Source: CAYFJO01 sp964343305 (GTDB taxonomy: Bacteria; Planctomycetota; Planctomycetia; Pirellulales; Pirellulaceae). From it: a DNA stretch of 45,268 bases. Location: assembly GCA_964343305.1 (NCBI GenBank), contig CAYFJO010000038.1, positions 1-45,268 on the forward strand. The letters run 5' to 3'. Positions 7,798 to 15,862 of this stretch are shown here, piece by piece; position 1 is the stretch's first letter; each line of letters opens with the position of its first letter. The translations under genes were made by a program, and so were the position numbers. The notes beneath the pieces were generated by a model. It did not search any database, had not been told where the DNA came from, and was given only the letters and a program-made list of their open reading frames with translations.

Positions 7798-9051
7798 TTA
7801 CGGATGTCCCTCTGACTGGAGCTTCGGTTGGCCCCCTGACTCCTCGCCATCTGCCTCAACGGGTTCTTGGCCCGCAGTGTCTTTCATTTGCTTGATCGTG
7901 GCCTGAATCTCGAAAAGCTGCCGGTCGAGCATCAAGATTGATCGGCCGATCGCGGTCAGGTCGGCTGCTGTTGACAAGATGTCACTCCGAATGGCAGTTT
8001 CAACGCCCTCGACTTTCTTGATACGTTCGACTAGCCTTCCTTCAACGGCGGCCAGTGCGTTTCCGATGTCGACTACGGAGGCTTTGATTTCCTTGGTCTG
8101 CGCAATATTGAGCTTTTCGTAACGTGCGCCCAGGTCGTCGACCTCGCATCCAAGAACCTTTTGAAGTGCGGCCAAGTCGGCCGATGTTGGCAACGACTTC
8201 ACGTCACTCCGTATGGCAGTCTCAACGCCCTCGACTTTCTTAATTCGTTCGCCTAGCCTTCCTTCAACGGCGGCCAGTGCTTTTTCCATGTCGTCGACGG
8301 AAGCTCTGATGGTCTCGATTTGCTTGATCTGCGTAGAATTGAGCTCTTCGTAACGTGCGCCCAGGCTGCCGACCTGGCTTTCAAGGACCTTTTGAAGTGC
8401 GGCAACCTGCTCATCCAGACGAGCGATCACCGCGTCACGATCTTTTGCCGTTTCCGCAGATGTGGAAAGTGCCTTCAACTGCTGGGCAAGCTGCGAGTCC
8501 CGTTCAATCAGACTACGGCCCAAACCTGCGATGCCCGTGGCGAGTTCCAGACCACGCTCCTGTGAAGCGTTTTGCGAGGTCGCAATATCCTCGCGGATCG
8601 CAGTGAGTGACGCTTCGGCGGCATCTTGACGGCTGTGGACGTTTGGGTTGACAAACAGCACCTGCCAAAGCAGCAATGCCAGGAAAGCGATCGCCGAAAA
8701 GGCACCTGCCACAGGAACGAAACGACTGGACGAAAGTCGACCGCGGCGCAATCGGTTCAAGGCATCGTCGTATGCCGGATTCGATTCATCCAGGTGCTTG
8801 GCCTCCCGCCAGCATGATTCCGCGTCGAGATGGCGGCCTTGCTGGACGTAGATGCGGGCGAGCAAATCGAACCCCTCGGCTTTCGAGCACTCTGCGGCAT
8901 CGACTGCCTTTTGGAGCAATTTGGCTGCCTCGTCGTATCGACCCTTTCGTGCCAAGATTGTGGCTGTGGCGAAGAATCGTCCGGCGTCATTGTCGTTGTC
9001 CTTCGGGATCCGTGCTTCCCTTGAGTCTGTGTTTGTCTGTTTGCTTGGCAT
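7798..9051 (-). CDS. TPR, transmembrane, coiled-coil protein of the Hsp70 cluster
   Basis: A 417-residue membrane protein of unrecognised family. Residues 20-105 contain two tetratricopeptide-like helical pairs (ARKGRYDEAAKLLQKAVDAA and YVQQGRHLDAESCWREAKHL). One transmembrane helix spans about 111-134 (VAGAFSAIAFLALLLWQVLF). The rest, about 140-395, is predicted coiled coil with a strong internal repeat: VEGRLGERIKKVEGVETAIR near 262-281 recurs as VEGRLVERIKKVEGVETAIR near 336-355. I chose the ATG at 9051 for its AAGGAG site and because the longer frame to 9729 runs antiparallel over the Hsp70 coding region without family character. It follows the Hsp70 stop by 52 bases, so it is probably the last gene of that operon. 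The N-terminal TPR half may tether the chaperone to the membrane; this is inference. Confidence 0.75.
   Translation of the reverse strand: MPSKQTNTDSREARIPKDNDNDAGRFFATATILARKGRYDEAAKLLQKAVDAAECSKAEGFDLLARIYVQQGRHLDAESCWREAKHLDESNPAYDDALNRLRRGRLSSSRFVPVAGAFSAIAFLALLLWQVLFVNPNVHSRQDAAEASLTAIREDIATSQNASQERGLELATGIAGLGRSLIERDSQLAQQLKALSTSAETAKDRDAVIARLDEQVAALQKVLESQVGSLGARYEELNSTQIKQIETIRASVDDMEKALAAVEGRLGERIKKVEGVETAIRSDVKSLPTSADLAALQKVLGCEVDDLGARYEKLNIAQTKEIKASVVDIGNALAAVEGRLVERIKKVEGVETAIRSDILSTAADLTAIGRSILMLDRQLFEIQATIKQMKDTAGQEPVEADGEESGGQPKLQSEGHP
7972..8400 (-). repeat. Two-copy internal duplication, about 222-231 bp per unit
   Basis: Inside the coiled-coil gene, two neighbouring segments are nearly the same at DNA level. 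For example the stretch starting TCACTCCG at 7982 recurs at 8204 with only scattered changes over about 90 bases. The protein offset is 77 residues at one end and 74 at the other, because one copy lacks three codons. This points to a recent in-frame tandem duplication that lengthened the coiled coil. Confidence 0.8.
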
Positions 9052-9103
9052 TCGCGGTACTCCTTGCTCATAACAGTAAGCGAACTCTGGTGATGCGTGT
9101 GCG

Positions 9104-11605
9104 TCAACCCCTCGTGATCGTTCCACCGACGTTGGCATGTTTAGCCTCCTCCTGCACATCGCGCGGCAAGAGCGAACGGAGTTGGCGATTGGCAGCCTTG
9201 AGCGCATCGATATCGTTGTTATTGATCGCGCGGCGGCCTTGACCGATGATTTGTTCAGCCTGGCCGGGGTCTCGCATCGACTGTGCACGCTCAACCAGCC
9301 AGTTGAAGCTTCCGACATGGAATCCCGGCTGACGGTCGACAACCTGGAAATAGAGGTTGTCAAGCTCGTCGATATACCTGCGGAGCAGGTCGGGGTCGCC
9401 TGCGTCGATCGCCTGCTGCAGTTCCTTCTTGAGTGAACGTAGGCGATTGCGGTCGCTAGCTTCGCCGTGCTCGTCGACGACTTGCTCGGTTTCGCTCCGC
9501 GCTTCCCCCGCTTTCTCAAGAAGCTCGGGCCACTCGACCGAGTCCTCAACGTCATCGACGGATGCCGCCAGTTCACGAAGTCGGCGGTCGAGTTGGGCAA
9601 CTGCGTCCGGATCGTTTTCGGCAGCCTCGATAAGTGAATCGACGTGTTCGAGCAATTGCTGGTCCTCAATCCGCGACAGGACGTCTCTGGCCTTGAGTGT
9701 CTCGGTGCGTTCCGCCTTCTCGCGGGCATTTGCCAGACGCGTCTTTTGCTGCTCAGCCTCCTTTCGAAGTGCTTCGAGTGAGTTGTGCTTCATCTGCGAA
9801 TCGAAGTCGATCTCAAAGTCCTCGTCAAGCGACGGCACGAATGCCTGAACCGTGATCTGCTGATCCTTGTCCATGATCACGGTGATCTCAATCGGACTGC
9901 CGATTGGCAGATCGCGTCGGATGTCCGTCCCACGGATGGACAGCGAACCGATCCCGTGGTTTCGTTCCGCGCGGGGATGCTCACCTTCAAGCAGCGGGAT
10001 GCGCAGCTCATCTTCCGCCTCGGCAGTGTGCAGGGGGACCGTTGTTACGTGATCCAGTGTTTTGCGAGCAGGAAGTGATTGCCCCTTCGCGAGATAGGTT
10101 GCTACGCTGCCGTTGGCGAGGCCCACACCGATCGTCATTAGCGCAGGCGGGTGTTCATCGGGGGGCGTGCCGATGGTATACGCAACAACTTCGGGTGCCG
10201 TCGGAATCCCCGACCCCGTCGGATCACACAGTTCGATCGCGTACTCGCACTTCCGCTTCTTTTCGGCGTAAAGCTGAGTCATGAAGACGCCCTCGGCACC
10301 CAGCGTGATGCGGCCGGATCGCCACTGAGACTTCGTGTCGACCAACTCGATCGTGCAGCCCTCGGCGCTTTGGCCTTCAGGGGCCATGACACGGCCGCCG
10401 ATATCCGGATCCGGTACGTTCCCGACCGGCTTGTGCTCGATCTGGATGCGCCAAGTGCCCTTGGGCACCACCACGCCAGGATCTTCCGGCAAGGCCTGCG
10501 TGCTGGCGAAGATCGCGGCGCCGCGAGCTACGACGGTCATCGGGTCGATGCCGAACTCCATTTGGCTGCCCACCTCCGACTGGACCGCCTCGCGGACCCA
10601 CGGATTGAGCGTCGTGCCGCCGATCATCAGGATGCGTTCCATGTTCGAGCCGCTGAGCCCGGCTTTCTCCAGCGTCTTCGAGCAGAGTGCCAGAGAGCGA
10701 ACGATGTACGGTTTGCTAACCTCTTCCACGTCTTCCGGGGTCAGCGTGTAAGCGAAGTCAATGTTCTTGCCGTCGGCATCCTCGCAGAGCCCCTCGATCC
10801 AAATCTCGTACGAGGCCCTGGAGCGGCAGACCTCAATCTTCGCCTCTTCAGCGTGGTACTTCATCTTGCCGAGTGCATTGTGCCATCGCGGGTTGCCCCG
10901 CCGGAAGTCGGGCAAGTTGAACTGGTCGTTGGCGGCGGGGATCAGCTTCTTCGTGACGATGTCCCAGTCGATCAGCTTGCCGCCGAGAAAATTGTCGCCA
11001 TCGTGGTTGATGACCTGGATCAGGCCGTCACGAATCCGCATGACGGCCGCATCAAACGTGCCGCCACCGAAGTCGTATACCAGCCAGTAGACGTTCTCAC
11101 TCTCACTCTGAAAGCCATAAGCCAAGGACGCGGCTACCGGCTCCAGCAGCAGCGGACTAAGAGTGAATCCGGCTAACTTGGCAGCCTTCTGCGTGGCGTT
11201 GGTCGAAGGGTTCTCGAATGCCGCCGGAACGGTGATCACCGTGGCTCGCAACGGCTCACCCATGTTTGTCTGGACATCCATCTTCAGAGACTTGAGTACC
11301 TCGGCGGACAGCTCCTCGGGCAGCATCTCGCGACCGCTATGGGCAAACAACTTCTTGCCCTCGTCCCCAAGCCCCATCCGAAGCTTGAACTCCACGTCGG
11401 CGTTGTCAGAATCACCGATCAGTGCCCGTTGCTTTGGATCTTGCCCGACGTGAATGCTGCCACGTTTGTCAATCCACACTGCCGAGGGCGTGACGGTGGA
11501 GCCGAATTTATTTGGGATTACCTTTGCATCAACGCCGTCGATGACCGCCGTGGTGCTGTTCGTGGTTCCCAGGTCAATGCCGAAATCGATCGTTGTCCGT
11601 TGCAT
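9104..11605 (-). CDS. Hsp70-family chaperone with extra beta module and long helical tail
   Basis: An 833-residue Hsp70, longer than the roughly 640 residues of DnaK. The nucleotide-binding domain (1-375) has all three signature regions: DFGIDLGTTNSTT at 7-19, VYDFGGGTFDAAVM at 176-189 and RILMIGGTTLNPWVREAV at 324-341. Residues about 380-485 are an inserted beta-rich module (from GTWRIQIEHKP) not found in DnaK. A substrate-domain beta sandwich follows at about 486-595, with GLANGSVATYLAKGQSLPAR and PLLEGEHPRAERN aligning to DnaK. The last 230 residues are charged and helical, longer than a normal lid, with no EEVD or DnaK-type tail. It sits 57 bases after the GrpE-like gene and downstream of the J-like gene, so it probably works with both. 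This is a specialised Hsp70, not the housekeeping DnaK. Confidence 0.92.
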   Translation of the reverse strand: MQRTTIDFGIDLGTTNSTTAVIDGVDAKVIPNKFGSTVTPSAVWIDKRGSIHVGQDPKQRALIGDSDNADVEFKLRMGLGDEGKKLFAHSGREMLPEELSAEVLKSLKMDVQTNMGEPLRATVITVPAAFENPSTNATQKAAKLAGFTLSPLLLEPVAASLAYGFQSESENVYWLVYDFGGGTFDAAVMRIRDGLIQVINHDGDNFLGGKLIDWDIVTKKLIPAANDQFNLPDFRRGNPRWHNALGKMKYHAEEAKIEVCRSRASYEIWIEGLCEDADGKNIDFAYTLTPEDVEEVSKPYIVRSLALCSKTLEKAGLSGSNMERILMIGGTTLNPWVREAVQSEVGSQMEFGIDPMTVVARGAAIFASTQALPEDPGVVVPKGTWRIQIEHKPVGNVPDPDIGGRVMAPEGQSAEGCTIELVDTKSQWRSGRITLGAEGVFMTQLYAEKKRKCEYAIELCDPTGSGIPTAPEVVAYTIGTPPDEHPPALMTIGVGLANGSVATYLAKGQSLPARKTLDHVTTVPLHTAEAEDELRIPLLEGEHPRAERNHGIGSLSIRGTDIRRDLPIGSPIEITVIMDKDQQITVQAFVPSLDEDFEIDFDSQMKHNSLEALRKEAEQQKTRLANAREKAERTETLKARDVLSRIEDQQLLEHVDSLIEAAENDPDAVAQLDRRLRELAASVDDVEDSVEWPELLEKAGEARSETEQVVDEHGEASDRNRLRSLKKELQQAIDAGDPDLLRRYIDELDNLYFQVVDRQPGFHVGSFNWLVERAQSMRDPGQAEQIIGQGRRAINNNDIDALKAANRQLRSLLPRDVQEEAKHANVGGTITRG

Positions 11606-11662
11606 GATTGAAGTCCCTGTGTTAGGCCATTTAGCGATTTAGTTGTTCTTCTCTACCGGCTT

Positions 11663-12469
11663 CTATCCGAAGGCATCCTGATCTTGATCCGAGATCGTTT
11701 CAGCACGAAGAGTTGCTGCGGGCTCACTTGCTGTTTCGGTTGCACTGCTCGCGTTGTTCTGATTCGCTACGGCGCGCTGGTCCACCTGAGCGTCCTCGAC
11801 ATCAACTCCGTCAGGTCTGTCCTCGTGATCGTCCTCTTCGTCCATTGCTTCGGCCTGGGCCTCGGCACCAGCCGCTGGCTGAGACGCAGTGGTCAGCTCT
11901 TCCTTCGGTACAGCGACGAACACTTCAGCACGTTGAATGAGTTGGTCGTTGCGGTAGACGATGGGGGTGACTGTTTCGGTTACCATCTCGACGGTCAAGC
12001 CGGCCGTCGGCTGGAACTGGATGGGCCGCATCATGCCTTCGCCGCCTTGCGGATATCGTTCGTTGGTCGGATCGTAGATTTCGATGCCGTTTTCTTTGAG
12101 AGCATCGATCCCTCTGTTCAACCGACCTATCGTCCGGCGTACACGAGGGCCGTCATCGTCGCCATTGTCATCCGTACCATCATCTTCCCAATCTCGCTTG
12201 AAGTGCTTTGTCTTTAGGTACCAGAGACAGGTGGCGACCTCAGCCACAAATTGGTTCGATGCTGGGCTGTCTGCTGGGACTGGTGACTGCTCCGCCGCCT
12301 GGACGCTGGGAGAGAATTGGGACTCGGTTTCGGCCAACGCCGAAGCGTCCAGTGGCAGGCTTGGTGGGGCAATCCAGAACTCTACCGGAAACCGCCATTG
12401 TCGAATTACGTCCAGAATGCTGCTTTTCAAACCGAAGTCCGGTCTGTCTTTGTGTTTTTTGTCATTCAT
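11663..12469 (-). CDS. Divergent GrpE-like nucleotide exchange factor
   Basis: A 268-residue protein whose middle (about 115-190) resembles the GrpE beta domain. The line LKENGIEIYDPTNERYPQGG is followed by PTAGLTVEMVTETVTPIVYR and LIQRAEVFVAVP, which fits the GrpE order of G-x-x-x-hydrophobic, DP-x-x-H/N-E, V-x-x-x-hydrophobic-x-x-G/I-Y-x-x-x, RxAxV. The long N-terminal helix of GrpE is short or replaced by a low-complexity acidic stretch (DDGTDDNGDDDGP). The C-terminal 80 residues are an acidic, Ala-rich tail without clear fold. The Hsp70 next door supports a role in releasing ADP from it. The start is uncertain: ATG 12469 is used here; a TTG at 12493, which nearly touches the upstream stop, is also possible. 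The upstream gene ends at 12495, so the two are probably co-translated. Confidence 0.6.
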   Translation of the reverse strand: MNDKKHKDRPDFGLKSSILDVIRQWRFPVEFWIAPPSLPLDASALAETESQFSPSVQAAEQSPVPADSPASNQFVAEVATCLWYLKTKHFKRDWEDDGTDDNGDDDGPRVRRTIGRLNRGIDALKENGIEIYDPTNERYPQGGEGMMRPIQFQPTAGLTVEMVTETVTPIVYRNDQLIQRAEVFVAVPKEELTTASQPAAGAEAQAEAMDEEDDHEDRPDGVDVEDAQVDQRAVANQNNASSATETASEPAATLRAETISDQDQDAFG

Positions 12470-12494
12470 TCCTATGGTTCCCGTGGTGAGCAAA

Positions 12495-15400
12495 TCATGC
12501 CTTCTGCTTCTGTTGCGGCTCGCGGGCGACCAGCCCCTTGACGTTGACGGGCTCGTGGCCTGTCTTTGCCAGGAATGGGATCAACGCTAGCAGCCTTGTC
12601 AGTACCTTGCCGTCTTTTTTCAGTTCATGCCCAAACTCCCAGCCACTCCCCTTCAGATCTTTCAGCCGTCCGAAGTCCAGGTAAGCGGACTCCGGCTTGA
12701 CTCCGGCCGCGCGTTTTGGTTCGGGGTAAACCCTTTCGAACTCTGTGTCTTCATCGTCTGTCGCCGCCAAGCGTGCTTCATGCCATTTGTCGATCCGGCC
12801 AGGCAGCTCACGGTGTTCGTCCCGACACCGACCGCAACGGGGGACGACGACGTCGGCGTAGCGGTATTCTTTGACCTTGTGAAAGAGCAGATCGACGGGA
12901 TGGAGATCGCCGCACATTGGCACGGTGATCTGGCAGGAATCATCTGCACCGTTTTCGCCGCAAAAGCAGCAGACGTGGTCAGCTTGCGTCGACTCAAAGG
13001 TATGCCGCACGCGCCGCACGCTGCGTGTCCACTGAGTCGCGAGTCTCCGCTTCAACGCCTTTGTATTCGGTACACGCGCTTCGGCGTCACTCGCAATCTT
13101 CTTCAAGGACTTAACACTGTCGCGGATACCGGGGTCGTGTTTGTCAACCTCGGCAGCGAGTAAGACATACTCCAAGCCTTTACTAATACTCGTTCGCAGT
13201 TTTCGTTTCTTCTGGTCTCGCTCCAGGTTGTCGCATGCGAAACACGAGCTGCACATCCAGAATTTCTGTCCGTCGTATTCGCCATTGGCCCAACTGGTGT
13301 AGCTGCTTGTTCCGCAACATGGACAGTTCGGGAGCTGCCAAGACTGCATGTAAGCATTCGGAATCGAGATTGAACCGCGGCGGCCAATAACATCCAGGAA
13401 CTTCTGCATTTTGCTAGTTGGCTTGTTGTTGAATTCGTCCAGGCCTTCCCCAGCGATCTGCCAACCACGTTCGCTCAGGCAGAAGGCGACACATCGGCGC
13501 AGCGGCTCGCCCATCGTCGGGTTCAGGACGCCCAGTATCCGGATCGCTCCCTCATGATCTCCAGATCTGGTCTTCGCGCGGGCATCCTCAAGCTGAGCGA
13601 TCGTCTCTTCGGGCAAATCCCAATATCCGGGGGCGCACCAATGGTTGCCCTGTTCGGCGTTGTTCTGGAGAATCTCGATGTTCTCGGACAGTCTGGACCG
13701 TACGGCGTCGCCGGAAGCCAGTTCTTGGGCCAGTGTCAACAGTCTGACGGCTTCTGCCCAATCATTGGTCTTGTTGGCGAAGGCGACCTGCCCGTCCAGC
13801 ATGGCCTCAGCGACCATGTCGTGAAGACCCGCACGAGTCAGGTCGTCGGCTGGCAGGATCGAGTCGACGATGGCCAAGAGGCCCACGGCCTGTTCGTGAA
13901 GTTCACGAACGTACCGATTGCCGTGATGCGGCGTGCTCACCCACTGATTCTTGGCATTGTCCGTGGCGGCCTTGATGCGATTGCGGGCCGGCTTCAGTGC
14001 TTCGCGAATGGCCTCGTCGGCGAGGTCATCGCCAAAGCCGGTTTCACGGAGCAGTTGGATGTGGCGTTGTGCCAACGCGGTGTCGGACCGTTCGGCCGCG
14101 CTGTAGGCGATCTTCGCGTTGATGAGAAGAAGTGCTTGGGGAAGAGTCGCCCGGATCCGGCGTACAAACCCAGTCGTAAGTTTAACGTCGTCGATGTTGC
14201 GGACTCGGTTTTTGAGTTCGGACCAGAATTCCTCACCATCGAGCACTTCCTTCCAACAATGGAAGCCTCGCGCCCACAGAATGGCGAGACGTTCCTTCTG
14301 CTTCTCGTCCAGGTCCTCTGTGGCAAGGCGCGATTCGTCGTCGAGCGCGGCCATGTGATAGATCACGGCCAGATTATGGCTAGCGATCTTCCCCCGCCCA
14401 TTCAACTTGGCTTGCTCGTTCCATGTCTTGATTGCTTGTTTCGCCTTTCCCTGCTCCAACGCCTTGAGCGCGGGATCAGACGCCATGTGGCCGCTGTGCG
14501 GCCAGAACCAGAAGACTTCGTGGAGCAAGCGATCCACGGGACGGTTAAGACGCTCCATCGCGGCGCGAGTCTCCTCGTCCGCGGGATGTGGCGTGATTGG
14601 GAGGAGCCCATTGCGGCTATCTGTCGTGGCGATGCCGAGTTTTTCTTGCATCTTTCGGCGGTTCTGCTGCCGCTGGACATCCTTCGGTGTGGCGTCAACA
14701 GCCAGGCCTAACACACGGAACAAGTTATGTCTATAGAGATCAGGGGTTGCCAGTTCCAATAGCGGTTCGCAGTTAGGCTGGTGATCGCGCCAATCGCTCT
14801 GCCGTGTTTCTTCGGCGTCCATGCGTTCCGCCTTGGCCCGCGCCTCTGCCTCTGCCTCTGCCTCTGCCTCTGCCTCTGCCTCGCGCCGCGCTTTCTCTTC
14901 GGCCTCTTTGCGAATCATTTCCTCGACGGCCTTACGTTCGGCCTCCGCCTTGGCCCTCGCTGCTTCCTCCGCCTCGCGTCGGGCCTGCTCTTCGGCCTCT
15001 TTGCGAGCCTGCTCCTCGGCGACCTTGCGCTCGGCCTCCGCCTTGGCCCTCGCCGCTGCCTCCGCTTCGCGCCGCGCCTTCTCTTCGGCCTCTTTGCGAG
15101 CCTGCTCCTCGGCGACCTTGCGCTCGGCCTCCGCCTTGGCCCTCGCCGCTGCCTCCGCTTCGCGCCGCACCTTCTCTTCGGCCTCTTTGCGGGCCTGCTC
15201 CTCGCCGGCCTTGCGTTCGACTTCCGCCTTGGCCCTTGCTGCTTTCTCTGCCTCGCGATGCGCCTTCTCTTCAGCGTCTTTGCGGGCCTGCTCCTCGGCG
15301 GCCTTGCGTTCGGCCGCAGCAATGGTGTTTTCGCCCACAACGACTGGTTCGCCACAACCAGGGCATTTGCCTGCTTCTCCAAGGCGTTTCTCAGGCGCCC

Positions 15401-15641
15401 GGATCGTCTTGCCGCAGCCGGCACACGAAAATCTTACGATTCCTTGCTGTGATGCCTGTTGGTTACTTCGAGTTGAGGCACCTCTATCCTGGCCACTTTC
15501 GGCGCGACCATTTGTTCGCTCATTCTTCCTCGGCACCTCAAAGCGAGTTCCACATGTGTCGCATTTCCCCCGCTTCCCGCTCCATTCAGGCGGCGCGCGA
15601 AGATCCTTTCCGCACCCGGGGCAAGAAAAGCTAATCGTCAT
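12495..15641 (-). CDS. Zinc-ribbon, coiled-coil, J-like co-chaperone candidate
   Basis: A 1048-residue protein of mosaic design. Two N-terminal zinc ribbons appear at about 6-36 (SCPGCGKDL with GKCDTCG) and 72-97 (SCAGCGKTI with GKCPGCG). Residues about 110-280 are a highly charged coiled coil built from 31-residue repeats. Residues about 299-386 resemble a J domain: LYRHNLFRVLGLAVDATPKD as first helices, a basic helix, then HPAD, then a helix ending in EVFWFWP. The canonical HPD is not intact (H-P-A-D). A helical repeat region follows, then a third CxxC pair near 774-800 (CPCCG, CSSCFAC) and a fourth near 891-938 (CCFCG, CGRC). The ATG at 15641 has GAGG upstream and starts right at the first ribbon. 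With GrpE-like and Hsp70 genes directly downstream, I infer that it recruits clients to this Hsp70. Confidence 0.75.
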   Translation of the reverse strand: MTISFSCPGCGKDLRAPPEWSGKRGKCDTCGTRFEVPRKNERTNGRAESGQDRGASTRSNQQASQQGIVRFSCAGCGKTIRAPEKRLGEAGKCPGCGEPVVVGENTIAAAERKAAEEQARKDAEEKAHREAEKAARAKAEVERKAGEEQARKEAEEKVRREAEAAARAKAEAERKVAEEQARKEAEEKARREAEAAARAKAEAERKVAEEQARKEAEEQARREAEEAARAKAEAERKAVEEMIRKEAEEKARREAEAEAEAEAEAEARAKAERMDAEETRQSDWRDHQPNCEPLLELATPDLYRHNLFRVLGLAVDATPKDVQRQQNRRKMQEKLGIATTDSRNGLLPITPHPADEETRAAMERLNRPVDRLLHEVFWFWPHSGHMASDPALKALEQGKAKQAIKTWNEQAKLNGRGKIASHNLAVIYHMAALDDESRLATEDLDEKQKERLAILWARGFHCWKEVLDGEEFWSELKNRVRNIDDVKLTTGFVRRIRATLPQALLLINAKIAYSAAERSDTALAQRHIQLLRETGFGDDLADEAIREALKPARNRIKAATDNAKNQWVSTPHHGNRYVRELHEQAVGLLAIVDSILPADDLTRAGLHDMVAEAMLDGQVAFANKTNDWAEAVRLLTLAQELASGDAVRSRLSENIEILQNNAEQGNHWCAPGYWDLPEETIAQLEDARAKTRSGDHEGAIRILGVLNPTMGEPLRRCVAFCLSERGWQIAGEGLDEFNNKPTSKMQKFLDVIGRRGSISIPNAYMQSWQLPNCPCCGTSSYTSWANGEYDGQKFWMCSSCFACDNLERDQKKRKLRTSISKGLEYVLLAAEVDKHDPGIRDSVKSLKKIASDAEARVPNTKALKRRLATQWTRSVRRVRHTFESTQADHVCCFCGENGADDSCQITVPMCGDLHPVDLLFHKVKEYRYADVVVPRCGRCRDEHRELPGRIDKWHEARLAATDDEDTEFERVYPEPKRAAGVKPESAYLDFGRLKDLKGSGWEFGHELKKDGKVLTRLLALIPFLAKTGHEPVNVKGLVAREPQQKQKA
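14842..15330 (-). repeat. 93-bp tandem repeats plus GCCTCT microsatellite in coding DNA
   Basis: Within the coiled-coil region the phrase GCCTGCTCCTCGGC starts at 15007, 15100 and 15193, an exact 93-base (31-residue) period, and related but more diverged units extend on both sides. Near 14842-14881 a GCCTCT hexamer repeats about 6.5 times and encodes an alternating Glu-Ala run. Both are in frame. The near-identical copies suggest recent expansion, and copy number may vary between strains. Confidence 0.85.
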
Positions 15642-15862
15642 TTTCAGCCTCAACGAGGATTACGAAATGTTGGACAAATCGATCGACTTTCTTCACTGCG
15701 TTCTGCTCCAAGGAGGATCAGACGAATCGTCTGGGTCAGCAAAGCTGTTCTCCCTTCCATTGGCCAGTACTCGCAGAACGGTCGTCTTCCTGGTTCAGTC
15801 ATCTACTACTACCACCTCGCACGCCCAATGTTGCGCACATATCTTTCAGTTCATCTATCTTC

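Noticed and set aside
9052..9729. Extension of the TPR/coiled-coil frame upstream to 9729
   Set aside because: It overlaps the Hsp70 coding region, reads as random basic sequence, and a good ribosome site marks the ATG at 9051.
10151..11176. Long plus-strand frame of 341 codons opposite the Hsp70 gene
   Set aside because: It mirrors the conserved Hsp70 coding strand, has an Arg/Asp/Leu-heavy shadow composition and no family motif.
14842..15330. Regular repeats that could suggest a CRISPR array
   Set aside because: Period is 93 bases, repeats run head to tail without unique spacers, and they are in frame inside a gene.
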